Below are positions 17,382 through 25,116 of a stretch of DNA of 64,000 nt, piece after piece. The notes beneath the pieces were generated by a model. That model did not search any database and was not told the origin of the DNA. It saw only the letters and a list, made by a program, of their open reading frames with translations. The position numbers were made by a program, and so were the translations under genes. Position 1 is the first letter of the stretch. Each line of letters opens with the position of its first letter. Origin of the DNA: Microbulbifer sp. YPW16 (GTDB taxonomy: Bacteria > Pseudomonadota > Gammaproteobacteria > Pseudomonadales > Cellvibrionaceae); assembly GCF_021290385.1 (NCBI RefSeq), contig NZ_CP089928.1, positions 3,614,001 through 3,678,000 of the forward strand. Direction: 5' to 3'.

Positions 17382-18191
17382 ATGAAAAAGCATTTTCTTG
17401 CGGTACTGCTAGCCGCGGGCCTGCCTGTTACGGCCTCGGCAGATCACTCCTGGGCTGACTACCACTGGGCGAGGACAACCAGCTCCTTTGACCTGCAGGT
17501 AATCAACAGCACCACCACAGACTGGGACCCCTATGTCACCCAGGCCATTGCCGACTGGTCCAAGTCGACCAAGCTCAACATGATCGAGGACCCCAGTGGT
17601 GACACCTCATCCCGGACCCGCCGCAAATGCAGCGCCCCGGACGGTATGGTGCGCATCTGTAACCTGGACTATGGCAACAACGGCTGGCTGGGGATCGCCG
17701 GTATTTCCCTGGATGCCCAGGGGCATATCGTGACCGGCTATACCAAGTTGAATGATACCTACTTCACCCAGTCTTATTACAATAACTTCAGCTGGAAGCA
17801 GAGTGTCACCTGCCAGGAGCTGGGGCACGATGTGGGACTGGGCCACCAGGACGAGGACTTTAATAACGAATCGCTGTTCTCCTGCATGGATTACCAGGAC
17901 CCGCCCTACGAGTACCCGGATAACCACGATATGGCGCAACTGGACACCATCTACGGGCATGTCGACAGCTATGATTCCTTCGCCAGTGATGGCTCCGGCG
18001 GCGGCGGTGGTGGTGGTGACTGCAACTCCCCGCCCGGAAAAGGCTGCAACAAGTCGGATATCGGCTGGGAAAACAGCAACGCCGGCTGGGGTATGTCCCT
18101 CGGTCGCCGCGGCCAGCACGAAACCTTTATCCGCATCGACCCGCAGGGTATGCGCCATATCACCCACGTGACCTGGGCAAAAGGCCACTGA
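17382..18191 (+). CDS. secreted metzincin-like protein with Gln at the first zinc position
   Basis: A 269-residue exported protein with a signal peptide (cleavage near residue 20). Residues 145-155 read QELGHDVGLGH, matching the metzincin zinc helix except that Gln145 replaces the first His. DED follows and a Met-turn-like SCMDY lies at 167-171. The N-terminal part resembles the strand and helix arrangement before a metzincin active site. A Gly-rich linker (204-212) leads to a short tail with CNSPPGKGCNK. GGAGAG precedes the ATG. Whether it is still a protease is uncertain; I have a recollection of homologues carrying the same Gln, so it may be a genuine subfamily. Confidence 0.7.
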   Translation: MKKHFLAVLLAAGLPVTASADHSWADYHWARTTSSFDLQVINSTTTDWDPYVTQAIADWSKSTKLNMIEDPSGDTSSRTRRKCSAPDGMVRICNLDYGNNGWLGIAGISLDAQGHIVTGYTKLNDTYFTQSYYNNFSWKQSVTCQELGHDVGLGHQDEDFNNESLFSCMDYQDPPYEYPDNHDMAQLDTIYGHVDSYDSFASDGSGGGGGGGDCNSPPGKGCNKSDIGWENSNAGWGMSLGRRGQHETFIRIDPQGMRHITHVTWAKGH

Positions 18192-18248
18192 ACCGGTTGA
18201 GCCCTTGATAGAGAGCCCGGTTCGGCCGCTGGCCGGCCCGCAAACCGA

Positions 18249-18276
18249 AAGACCCGCCACCTGGTGGGTCTTTTTC
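18249..18276 (+). terminator. intrinsic terminator after the metzincin-like gene
   Basis: An eight-base stem (18251-18258 with 18263-18270, one G-T pair) with a four-base loop is followed by TTTTT at 18271-18275. It lies 59 bases after the stop and ends the transcript before the methyltransferase gene. Confidence 0.85.
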
Positions 18277-18377
18277 ATTGCCTGCACACTTCCTTGACCC
18301 AAACCCGGCCATAGCCCGATGAATAAAACTCCCGCACGGGTTATATTCCCGGAAAACCTGTTGTGAACGGAGGATAG

Positions 18378-19028
18378 ATGGATAAGGAATTCTGGCACCG
18401 GAAATGGGAAGAGCGAGAAATCGGCTTCCATGCGCCAAAACCCAATGAACTGCTGGTGCGCTATTTCGCTGAAGTGGCACCTGCCGGTCGGGTTTTCCTG
18501 CCGCTTTGTGGCAAGACGCTGGATATTCACTGGTTACTGGCTCAGGGTTACAGCGTTGCCGGTGCCGAGCTGAATGAAAATGCCGTACGGGAATTGTTTG
18601 AAGAGCTGGGTGTTGAACCGATGGTGTCCGGCACTGGCAACCTGCTTTGTTACAGTGCCGGGCAAGCCGGGGAGCGCGGCAGGATTGATATTTTTGTGGG
18701 GGATATCTTCGAGCTGTCTCCGGAGCAGCTCGGCCCGGTGGATGCGGTCTACGACCGTGCGGCCCTGGTGGCGCTGCCCGAGTCTATGCGGAATGAATAT
18801 GCCACCCATATTCTGGCGCTTGCGCCCGGGGCTCCGCAGTTACTGATCACCTTCGAGTACGACCAGCAGCTGATGGCCGGACCGCCTTTTTCCATCGGCC
18901 CCGGTGAAGTGGAACGACTTTACAGCCCGAGCCATAACCTCAACCTGGCCGAGCGTCGGCTATTGCCCGGCGGTCTGAAAAGTACCCGGGCGGTGGACGA
19001 GCTGGCCTGGATTCTTAACCCCCGATAG
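18378..19028 (+). CDS. tpm: thiopurine S-methyltransferase
   Basis: A 216-residue SAM-dependent methyltransferase of the TPMT family, which methylates thiopurines and, in bacteria, selenium and tellurium compounds. Diagnostic segments are WHRKWEEREIGFH at the N-terminus, RVFLPLCGKTLDIHWLLAQG (residues about 38-57) as the SAM loop, VAGAELNENAV, and VDAVYDRAALVALP near 120. Length matches the family. An ATG with GGAGG upstream starts the gene. It is monocistronic, following a terminator. Confidence 0.93.
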   Translation: MDKEFWHRKWEEREIGFHAPKPNELLVRYFAEVAPAGRVFLPLCGKTLDIHWLLAQGYSVAGAELNENAVRELFEELGVEPMVSGTGNLLCYSAGQAGERGRIDIFVGDIFELSPEQLGPVDAVYDRAALVALPESMRNEYATHILALAPGAPQLLITFEYDQQLMAGPPFSIGPGEVERLYSPSHNLNLAERRLLPGGLKSTRAVDELAWILNPR

Positions 19029-19224
19029 CCCCCTGCCATCGAGTGCTTCCATGTCCGCAGGAAAACCGGGCGGACCTGGAAGTACCGACCTTTCTTAACA
19101 CTGTTTAACCCCGCTTAGCCCTCCATTACACCGGTCGCCGGTACCATGCTCACGTCGATGCAAGCCAGACGACAACAGCGCTCACCAACAGTGAGCAACC
19201 CTTTGCAGAAGTGAGGTGCTAACC

Positions 19225-19698
19225 ATGAATTACAGGCAGTGGAAAAACGCGATCACCGGAATTGGCCTGGCTGCAGTGATTGCCGTGCCCACCCTCGGTA
19301 TGGCCGGGGACTTTGGCCACAGGCACGGGGACAAGTCACACAAGATGCAACAGCGCATCGAACGTCTCGCCGAAAAGCTGGAGCTGACTGAAGGCCAGAA
19401 AGCGCAGCTGGTCGAAAATCATGACGCCGTCAGTGACGAACGGCGTGAGCTGATGCGCGAGGCCCATAGCCTGCGGAAGGAATTACGCAACGCACTGGCA
19501 GATGAGGCCGGCCGGGCTACCCTGGATGCCCTGGCGATGAAAATAGGCCAGCTCAAGATTCGCCGGATGGAGTTGCACCAGAACAGCCGCCAGCAGTTCC
19601 TGGCGGTCCTGACCGACGAGCAGAAAGCCGAACTGCGTGAACTCCGGGAAGAGCGACAGGAACGCCGCGCCGAGCGCCGTGAGCGGAAAGGGGCGTAA
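19225..19698 (+). CDS. CpxP/Spy-like periplasmic LTXXQ protein
   Basis: A 157-residue periplasmic helical protein with a signal peptide ending near GMAG. Two LTXXQ-type motifs are visible, LELTEGQKAQL near residue 55 and VLTDEQKAEL near 130, which define the Spy/CpxP family of envelope-stress chaperones and adaptors. A His-rich start of the mature protein (GHRHGDKSH) could bind metal, as in CpxP/CnrX relatives. The tail is strongly charged (Glu/Arg repeats). The ATG at 19225 follows GTGAGG by eight bases, better than the GTG at 19216. No clear CpxR box was seen in the 196-base leader. Confidence 0.85.
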   Translation: MNYRQWKNAITGIGLAAVIAVPTLGMAGDFGHRHGDKSHKMQQRIERLAEKLELTEGQKAQLVENHDAVSDERRELMREAHSLRKELRNALADEAGRATLDALAMKIGQLKIRRMELHQNSRQQFLAVLTDEQKAELRELREERQERRAERRERKGA

Positions 19699-19769
19699 GG
19701 GGATGGAGGAAAGCGCAAGGGGATAGTGCCAGGCAAAGTAGGGCAGTTGACCCTCTGCCGGGCGGGATA

Positions 19770-20780
19770 TCAGTTCCGCCCGGTTTCCCGGTTTTCCTTT
19801 CGCCACTGGCGGGGCGACATCCCTGTCCATTGCTTGAAGTTACGGCTGAATACGGCCACGTCTGCATAGCCCAGGTTGAGGGCGAGATCGGTAATGGACT
19901 GGCGGCCGAAGCGCAGGTTCAGCTCGGCAATTTCCATACGTGTCTCCTGCAATAGCTCGCGAAATGTCACTCCCTGGGCCTGCAGCTTTTTCTGCAACAC
20001 CCGCGGATGCAGATCCAGGGTGGCGGCAACCCGGGTGACATCACACTCGCCGCTGGCCAGCAGGTTACTGACGATATGGCGCACCTGGGCCTGCAGGTTA
20101 TCGGGGTAGAGGGATTCAAGCTGCCTGATACGCTCGCGGAAATGCTCGCGAATCAATGCTTCATCCGGGCACGGCTTACGGGACAGCCAGCTGGCGGGGA
20201 AACTGATGCCACAAAAATGGCTGTTGAAAACCAGTCGATCTGCATATCTCTCTGACTGCCACAGGTCTCCTTCCGGCCTGGATTGCAGGAGGTGGATTTT
20301 CAGTGATGTGCCAGCACCCTGCACCATTTGCCATACCGTATTGAACGCCTGCCCGGCACTCAGCTGCATCAGCTGTCGCAATCCACTCGAATTACTGAAG
20401 TCAAAGGCCAGGTGTAATTCCAGCTGTTCGCCATTGATATGCTGGCTGACGCTGACACCATGGGCGTGCAGCACAATGTGGTGTTCGGCGTAGGACAGGG
20501 AATCCTGCAGGGTCTCCTGCTGCGAGGCGGACAGGGCCATCTCTCCCAGCGCCAGCATGGTTTGCCGGGCAGCCAGGCGCAGCCCGAACAGGGGCTCATT
20601 ACAGGCGTCAGCGGACAGGTCCAGCAAGTCGGCAAGGCGGGGATAGGCGATATAGCTGTTCGGCTGGCGGACCTGGGCAATGGTCAGGCCCACCTGACCA
20701 AGTAACTCATTCGGGTTCTGCCCCATTTCACTGACCAGCTGCTCGTACCTTTCAATAGCGCCACTGCGAATCAGGAACAT
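19770..20780 (-). CDS. AraC-family regulator with arabinose-binding-type sensor domain
   Basis: A 336-residue regulator. The N-terminal 200 residues resemble the ArgR/OruR/VirF-type ligand domain (IERYEQLVSEMGQNPNELLGQVG). The C-terminal region has the two AraC helix-turn-helices, ending with SITDLALNLGYADVAVFSRNF shortened here, then WTGMSPRQWR. The ATG at 20780 has GAGG six bases upstream and gives the usual N-terminus; a start at 20846 would add 22 unusual residues. It diverges from the cupin-SDR-ligase operon and probably controls it in response to a product or substrate of that operon; this is inferred from layout. Confidence 0.88.
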   Translation of the reverse strand: MFLIRSGAIERYEQLVSEMGQNPNELLGQVGLTIAQVRQPNSYIAYPRLADLLDLSADACNEPLFGLRLAARQTMLALGEMALSASQQETLQDSLSYAEHHIVLHAHGVSVSQHINGEQLELHLAFDFSNSSGLRQLMQLSAGQAFNTVWQMVQGAGTSLKIHLLQSRPEGDLWQSERYADRLVFNSHFCGISFPASWLSRKPCPDEALIREHFRERIRQLESLYPDNLQAQVRHIVSNLLASGECDVTRVAATLDLHPRVLQKKLQAQGVTFRELLQETRMEIAELNLRFGRQSITDLALNLGYADVAVFSRNFKQWTGMSPRQWRKENRETGRN

Positions 20781-20927
20781 CCACGACCTCGATCCAGTCA
20801 ATTCCGGGTGTTCGCAAAATATCAAGCTTTGTTCGTAAATAGTCAAGTTGAGCGGATGTCACTGCCCCTAGACTGACCCTGTTATTAAAGGGGCGTTACA
20901 GCTCCCAGTGATGAGAGAGACAAGGCG

Positions 20928-21461
20928 ATGAGTGAAGCAAAGACCCCGGTACTGGAAATGCTGGCTGCCATGCAGTCAGGCGGTGTGGTATCCCGTGATG
21001 ACGCCCGCGAGGCGGTGCTGTTGCAGGAGACCGACCTACCCTGGGTAACCCTGCCCGATGGCTCACTGCTGCAGGTGCTGCATATCGACCTGAACCAGAA
21101 CCTGTGGGTAATCCGCAGCCGCTTCAAACCCGGTTTCTGTGTCGATACCCACTACCATACGGGGCCCGTGTTTGCCTTTACCAAATCCGGCGAATGGTTC
21201 TATAAGGAATATCCGCAAAAAATTAACAATGCGGGCTCCTACCTGTTCGAGCCGGCCCACTCTGTGCACACCCTCACGGTGGCCGACGATGCAACTGAAG
21301 ACGCAGACGTCTGGTTTGCCATCTTTGGCAGCAACGTCAATATCGATGACGATGGCAATGTCACCAGTGTGCTCGATGCCAGAACTGTCATGAATCTTTA
21401 CCGCGCCCTGTGTGAAGCGGAGGGCAAGCGCTGCGACCAGATGATCGTCGTGGGCGAATAA
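20928..21461 (+). CDS. cupin protein, 2,4'-dihydroxyacetophenone dioxygenase-like
   Basis: A 177-residue single-domain cupin. Metal-binding histidines appear in DTHYHTGPVFAF near residue 75 and EPAHSVHTL near 110, with a conserved GEWFYKEYP between them. Members of this family include 2,4'-dihydroxyacetophenone dioxygenase, an Fe enzyme cleaving an aromatic side chain, but many members are of unknown activity. It is the first gene of a four-gene rightward operon behind a divergent AraC regulator. Spacing to the next gene is 12 bases. Confidence 0.8.
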   Translation: MSEAKTPVLEMLAAMQSGGVVSRDDAREAVLLQETDLPWVTLPDGSLLQVLHIDLNQNLWVIRSRFKPGFCVDTHYHTGPVFAFTKSGEWFYKEYPQKINNAGSYLFEPAHSVHTLTVADDATEDADVWFAIFGSNVNIDDDGNVTSVLDARTVMNLYRALCEAEGKRCDQMIVVGE

Positions 21462-21473
21462 GCAGGGCCGGTT

Positions 21474-22487
21474 GTGAGTGAGTTGAATTCCGCCTTCGTT
21501 ACCGGGGCCGGTGGGTTTATCGGTCGCCACCTGGTGCAGGCCCTGCTGGCTGAAAAGGTCTCTGTGGTTGCACTGATGATGCCGGGCGAGCCGGTCCCGG
21601 CGGACTGGGGTGACCGGGTACGTATTGTCACCGGTGATGTGCGAGCCCTGGCCGGGTTGAAATGGCAGATCGGCAGGGTTGACGCCATCTTTCACCTGGC
21701 GGCGGTAGTCAGTGACTGGGGCACGCGCCATGCGCATGTGGATATCACGGTCGGGGGTACCCGCCAGGCTATCGACCTGGCGCTGGCGTGGAATGCGCAC
21801 TTTATCGTGACCACCAGCGTCTGTGCCTACGCCAGCACCCTGGCCAGAGGCCCTCTCGACGAAGACAGTCCACTCGGCGAGGCCACGTCCCATTATGAGT
21901 ACTGCAAGCAGGAGCAGGAGCGCGTTACCCGTGAGGCGGTGCAACGACTGGGGCTCAGGGCAACGATCATACGTCCCGCCAATGTCTTTGGTGTCGGCAG
22001 TGGGCCCTGGGTAAACCTGATGGTGGACATGCTGCGCAATCACCAGGCCTGCCTGCTTGGCAGCGGTGACTGGGATGCGGGGCTGGTGCATGTAAGGAAC
22101 CTGGTGGCAATGCTGCTTGTGGCAGCCCGTTCGGAATCTACCCGGGGCGACATTTTTGTGGCCGCGGATGGATATGGAATTACCTGGAAGCAGTATCTCG
22201 GCGACCTGGCCCGACTCGCCGGTGCGCCAGCGCCGGCCTCAGTTCCCAACTGGCTGGCAAGGGCACTGGCACCGGTGCTGGAATGGTTCGGTCACCTGCG
22301 TGGGCAGAAAGAGCGCCCGCTGGTCACCCGCCAGTCCTACCGGCTGATGGGAGGCCCCAATGAGTTTTCCGTGGATAAGGCAAGGCGCCAGCTGGGTTAC
22401 CAGCCGGTGGTGACTTACCAGCAGGCAATGTCGGAACTGGCGGACCACCTCGGTAGCGGCGTGCCGGGGACTGTAGTGCCGGGCTGA
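21474..22487 (+). CDS. NAD-dependent epimerase/dehydratase (3-beta-HSD-like extended SDR)
   Basis: A 337-residue extended SDR. The Rossmann motif VTGAGGFIGRHLVQALL is at residues 9-25, HLAAVVSDWG follows near 73, and the catalytic Tyr and Lys are in YEYCKQEQE near 141. Related enzymes oxidise or reduce hydroxyl groups on sterols, sugars or beta-hydroxy acids; OleD of olefin biosynthesis is one relative. The gene uses a GTG start with a weak ribosome binding site and is probably translated after the cupin gene, 12 bases upstream. Confidence 0.85.
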   Translation: MSELNSAFVTGAGGFIGRHLVQALLAEKVSVVALMMPGEPVPADWGDRVRIVTGDVRALAGLKWQIGRVDAIFHLAAVVSDWGTRHAHVDITVGGTRQAIDLALAWNAHFIVTTSVCAYASTLARGPLDEDSPLGEATSHYEYCKQEQERVTREAVQRLGLRATIIRPANVFGVGSGPWVNLMVDMLRNHQACLLGSGDWDAGLVHVRNLVAMLLVAARSESTRGDIFVAADGYGITWKQYLGDLARLAGAPAPASVPNWLARALAPVLEWFGHLRGQKERPLVTRQSYRLMGGPNEFSVDKARRQLGYQPVVTYQQAMSELADHLGSGVPGTVVPG

Positions 22488-22558
22488 CCTGGCTGCTTGT
22501 GCGGCCGGGAATCCATGCCCCCGGTACAGCACGTCATAATTTTCTGAGGTACAGAGCG

Positions 22559-23410
22559 ATGAGTAACTGGAAACACGGCGCGCCCAGGGTGGCATTTATC
22601 TCTGGCGGCGGCAGTGGAATTGGCCTTCGCCTCGCCGGAGCCCTGCTGCAGGAAGGGGCCAGGGTGGCGATCTTCGACCTGCACGTTGATGAGTCCGTGC
22701 TGGCTGACCTGCGCGGCAAGCAGGCGCATGCCGGTGGCTGGGTGGAAAGCTACACCGTGGATATTACCGATCCCGTGGCAGTTACCACCAGTATGGACCT
22801 GGCCACGGCCGAAGTCGGTGTACCGGACTTTGCCATCAATTGTGCCGGGATCCTGCGCACCGCGGAGTTTTCCGAGCTGGCCTTCGAGACCTTTGAGCAG
22901 AGCATCCGAGTCAACCTGATCGGCAGTCGCAACTTCGCGGCCGGTGCCTTGCGGCATATGCAGCCCGGTGGCCACCTGGCACTGGTCGCTTCCCTGGCGG
23001 GAATCTGCGGCAGCTATACCCACGCTGCCTACTCCGCCTCCAAGTTTGGGGTGGTGGGCCTGGCCGAGGTACTGCGCACCGAGCTCACCCCGGAGGGCAT
23101 TGATGTCTCCGTGGTCTGCCCGGGGGAAATCCACACACCCATGCTGGAAGAAGAGCGCCGCACAGGACGCCTGGTGACTGAGGTCATCAACGAGTTTGCT
23201 GGTGTCATGCCGGTGGACAAGGCAGTCGACGGAATACTCGCGGGCCTGCGCAAGCGGCAATACATGATTACCCCGGGATTCCGTGCCCGCTTGACCCGGG
23301 CCATCGCCCGCAAGGCGCCCGGCCTGTTCCACCGCATCATCGATGGCAAGGTCCGGCAGGGACTGGCGCGGGAGCAGCGCCAGGCTGCGGGCAGCAAAGC
23401 GAAGAGTTAA
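22559..23410 (+). CDS. short-chain dehydrogenase/reductase
   Basis: A 283-residue classical SDR. The cofactor loop is SGGGSGIGLRLAGALL (about residues 15-30). NCAGILRTAEF is near 98, and the catalytic Ser, Tyr and Lys are in SLAGICGSYTHAAYSASKFG. The C-terminal 60 residues extend beyond the core and are basic and amphipathic, which may favour membrane association. The chosen ATG at 22559 lies at the domain boundary with GAGG upstream. It belongs to the AraC-linked operon; the substrate may be a hydroxyacyl or steroid-like lipid. Confidence 0.88.
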   Translation: MSNWKHGAPRVAFISGGGSGIGLRLAGALLQEGARVAIFDLHVDESVLADLRGKQAHAGGWVESYTVDITDPVAVTTSMDLATAEVGVPDFAINCAGILRTAEFSELAFETFEQSIRVNLIGSRNFAAGALRHMQPGGHLALVASLAGICGSYTHAAYSASKFGVVGLAEVLRTELTPEGIDVSVVCPGEIHTPMLEEERRTGRLVTEVINEFAGVMPVDKAVDGILAGLRKRQYMITPGFRARLTRAIARKAPGLFHRIIDGKVRQGLAREQRQAAGSKAKS

Positions 23411-23439
23411 TAGCAATGGGCGCTGGCGCCTGGACAATG

Positions 23440-23462
23440 CCTGCCAGTCAATCCCTGGCAGG
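23440..23462 (+). promoter_or_regulatory. perfect hairpin in the leader of the acyl-CoA ligase gene
   Basis: An eight-base perfect inverted repeat (23440-23447 with 23455-23462) with a seven-base loop lies between the SDR and ligase genes, ending 28 bases before the ligase ATG. No T run follows, so it is more likely to affect mRNA processing or translation than to end transcription. Confidence 0.45.
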
Positions 23463-23490
23463 CCTGATCACAAAGCCGGAGAGCGATAAA

Positions 23491-25065
23491 ATGAAAAAGT
23501 CCGGACTCAATATGCAGTTCAATAACCTCGCCGAATTTATCGAGCATGGCCTGGATAAATTCGCCCACCTGCCCGCCTTCAATTGCCTGGGGCAGACGCT
23601 GACATTCGCCGAGGTGGAGGAGAAGTCCCGCCACCTGGCGCAGTGGTTGCAGCACGAGGCTGGCCTGGAGCGCGGCGACCGGATTGCCATCCAGTTGCCC
23701 AATATCAGCCAGTACCCGATTGCCGCCTATGCCGCGCTACGGGCCGGCCTGGTAATCGTCAACACCAACCCGCTGTACACACCGCGGGAGATGCAGCACC
23801 AGTTCTCCGATTCCGGTGCCCGCGCGCTGGTTATCCTCGCCGACTTCCTGGAAAAGTTTGAGGCCATCAAGGCCGATACCGATATCGAGCGGGTTCTGGT
23901 TACCGGCGCGGCCGACTTGCTGGGCAATCCCGTCGATGCACCGGGCGGTTACCATGGCCTGGTCGACGCCATTGGGCGCGGTGGCGAATTACCGTCGATC
24001 GAAAAATCCACGGCGGTACGCGAGGATATCTCCGTGCTGCAGTACACCGGTGGCACTACCGGTGTCGCCAAGGGGGCCAGCCTGACCCACGCCAACCTGC
24101 TCGCCAACGCGGCACAGATGCTGGAGCGTATTTCGCAGCGCGGTAACGAGGGCGAGGAAATTTTTGTGTGCCCGTTGCCGCTTTACCATATCTATGCGTT
24201 TACCGTGAACGTGCTGGCCCTGTTCAGTATGGGCACCATGAACGTGCTGATTCCCAATCCCCGCGACCTGGATGGACTGGTTCGGGCCATCAAGCCGTTC
24301 CGGTTTACCGGCATGGCGGGCATCAACACCCTGTTTACCGGCCTGTGCCGTCACCAGGAATTCAAGGCGCTGGATTTCAGCAGCCTGAAGATGACCTTCT
24401 CCGGCGGTACCGCACTCACAACATCCGCTGCGGAATTGTGGCAGTCGGTCACCGGCTGCACGGTAACCGAGGGCTGGGGACTTTCAGAGACCTCGCCGGT
24501 CATCACCCTGAATGAATTCGATCGCGAGGAAATCGGTACCGTGGGTACGCCGCTGGCCGAAACCGAGGTGCAGGTGTGGGATGAGCAGGGCCGCCAGGTG
24601 GCCCCGGGTGAGAGTGGCGAGCTGGTGGTTCGTGGTCCCCAGGTGATGGCCGGCTACTGGCAACGCCCGGAGGCGACGGCAGAAGTGCTGCGCGATGGTT
24701 TCTTCCGTACCGGCGACGTTGGCCTGGTACAGGACAATGGCAACGTTCGTATCGTCGACCGCCTCAAGGATATGATCATCGTGTCCGGCTTTAATGTTTA
24801 CCCGAACGAGGTGGAGGACGTGCTCTGCCGCCACCCGCAAATCATCGAGGCGGCAGTGGTGGGCTCCCCCAGTGAGCAGACCGGCGAGGCCGTCAACGCC
24901 CATCTGGTGGTGGAAGGGGAGCTGGACCAGGCGGCGATCGTCGATTTTTGCCGTGAGCAGTTGACCGCCTACAAGGTACCGAAGCACATCCATTTTCACA
25001 GCGAGCTGCCCAAATCCACCGTGGGCAAGATCCTGCGCCGGGAGCTGCGAAGCACCCCGGCCTGA
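23491..25065 (+). CDS. long-chain fatty-acid-CoA ligase (FadD-like)
   Basis: A 524-residue ANL-family adenylate-forming enzyme that activates a carboxylate with ATP and CoA. The P-loop-like motif is YTGGTTGVAKGASLTHANLL near residue 187, followed by EGWGLSETSPV near 327, YWQRPEATAEVLRDGFFRTGD near 390 (shortened), and the catalytic Lys region KSTVGKILRREL near the C-terminus. The ATG at 23491 has GGAGAG eight bases upstream; the frame is open earlier but those residues are not domain-like. It closes the AraC-linked operon, supplying an acyl- or aryl-CoA for the dehydrogenases. Confidence 0.9.
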   Translation: MKKSGLNMQFNNLAEFIEHGLDKFAHLPAFNCLGQTLTFAEVEEKSRHLAQWLQHEAGLERGDRIAIQLPNISQYPIAAYAALRAGLVIVNTNPLYTPREMQHQFSDSGARALVILADFLEKFEAIKADTDIERVLVTGAADLLGNPVDAPGGYHGLVDAIGRGGELPSIEKSTAVREDISVLQYTGGTTGVAKGASLTHANLLANAAQMLERISQRGNEGEEIFVCPLPLYHIYAFTVNVLALFSMGTMNVLIPNPRDLDGLVRAIKPFRFTGMAGINTLFTGLCRHQEFKALDFSSLKMTFSGGTALTTSAAELWQSVTGCTVTEGWGLSETSPVITLNEFDREEIGTVGTPLAETEVQVWDEQGRQVAPGESGELVVRGPQVMAGYWQRPEATAEVLRDGFFRTGDVGLVQDNGNVRIVDRLKDMIIVSGFNVYPNEVEDVLCRHPQIIEAAVVGSPSEQTGEAVNAHLVVEGELDQAAIVDFCREQLTAYKVPKHIHFHSELPKSTVGKILRRELRSTPA

Positions 25066-25077
25066 TGATTCCGGCCT

Positions 25078-25101
25078 GCCCGGGGGCGCGAGCCCCCGGG
25101 T
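25078..25101. terminator. GC hairpin between convergent genes
   Basis: A nine-base perfect stem (GCCCGGGGGC type) around a GCGA tetraloop lies between the ligase stop and the stop of the leftward M20 gene. It could serve both strands. Neither side has a T run. Confidence 0.5.
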
Positions 25102-25116
25102 GACAGATAGCCTGGA

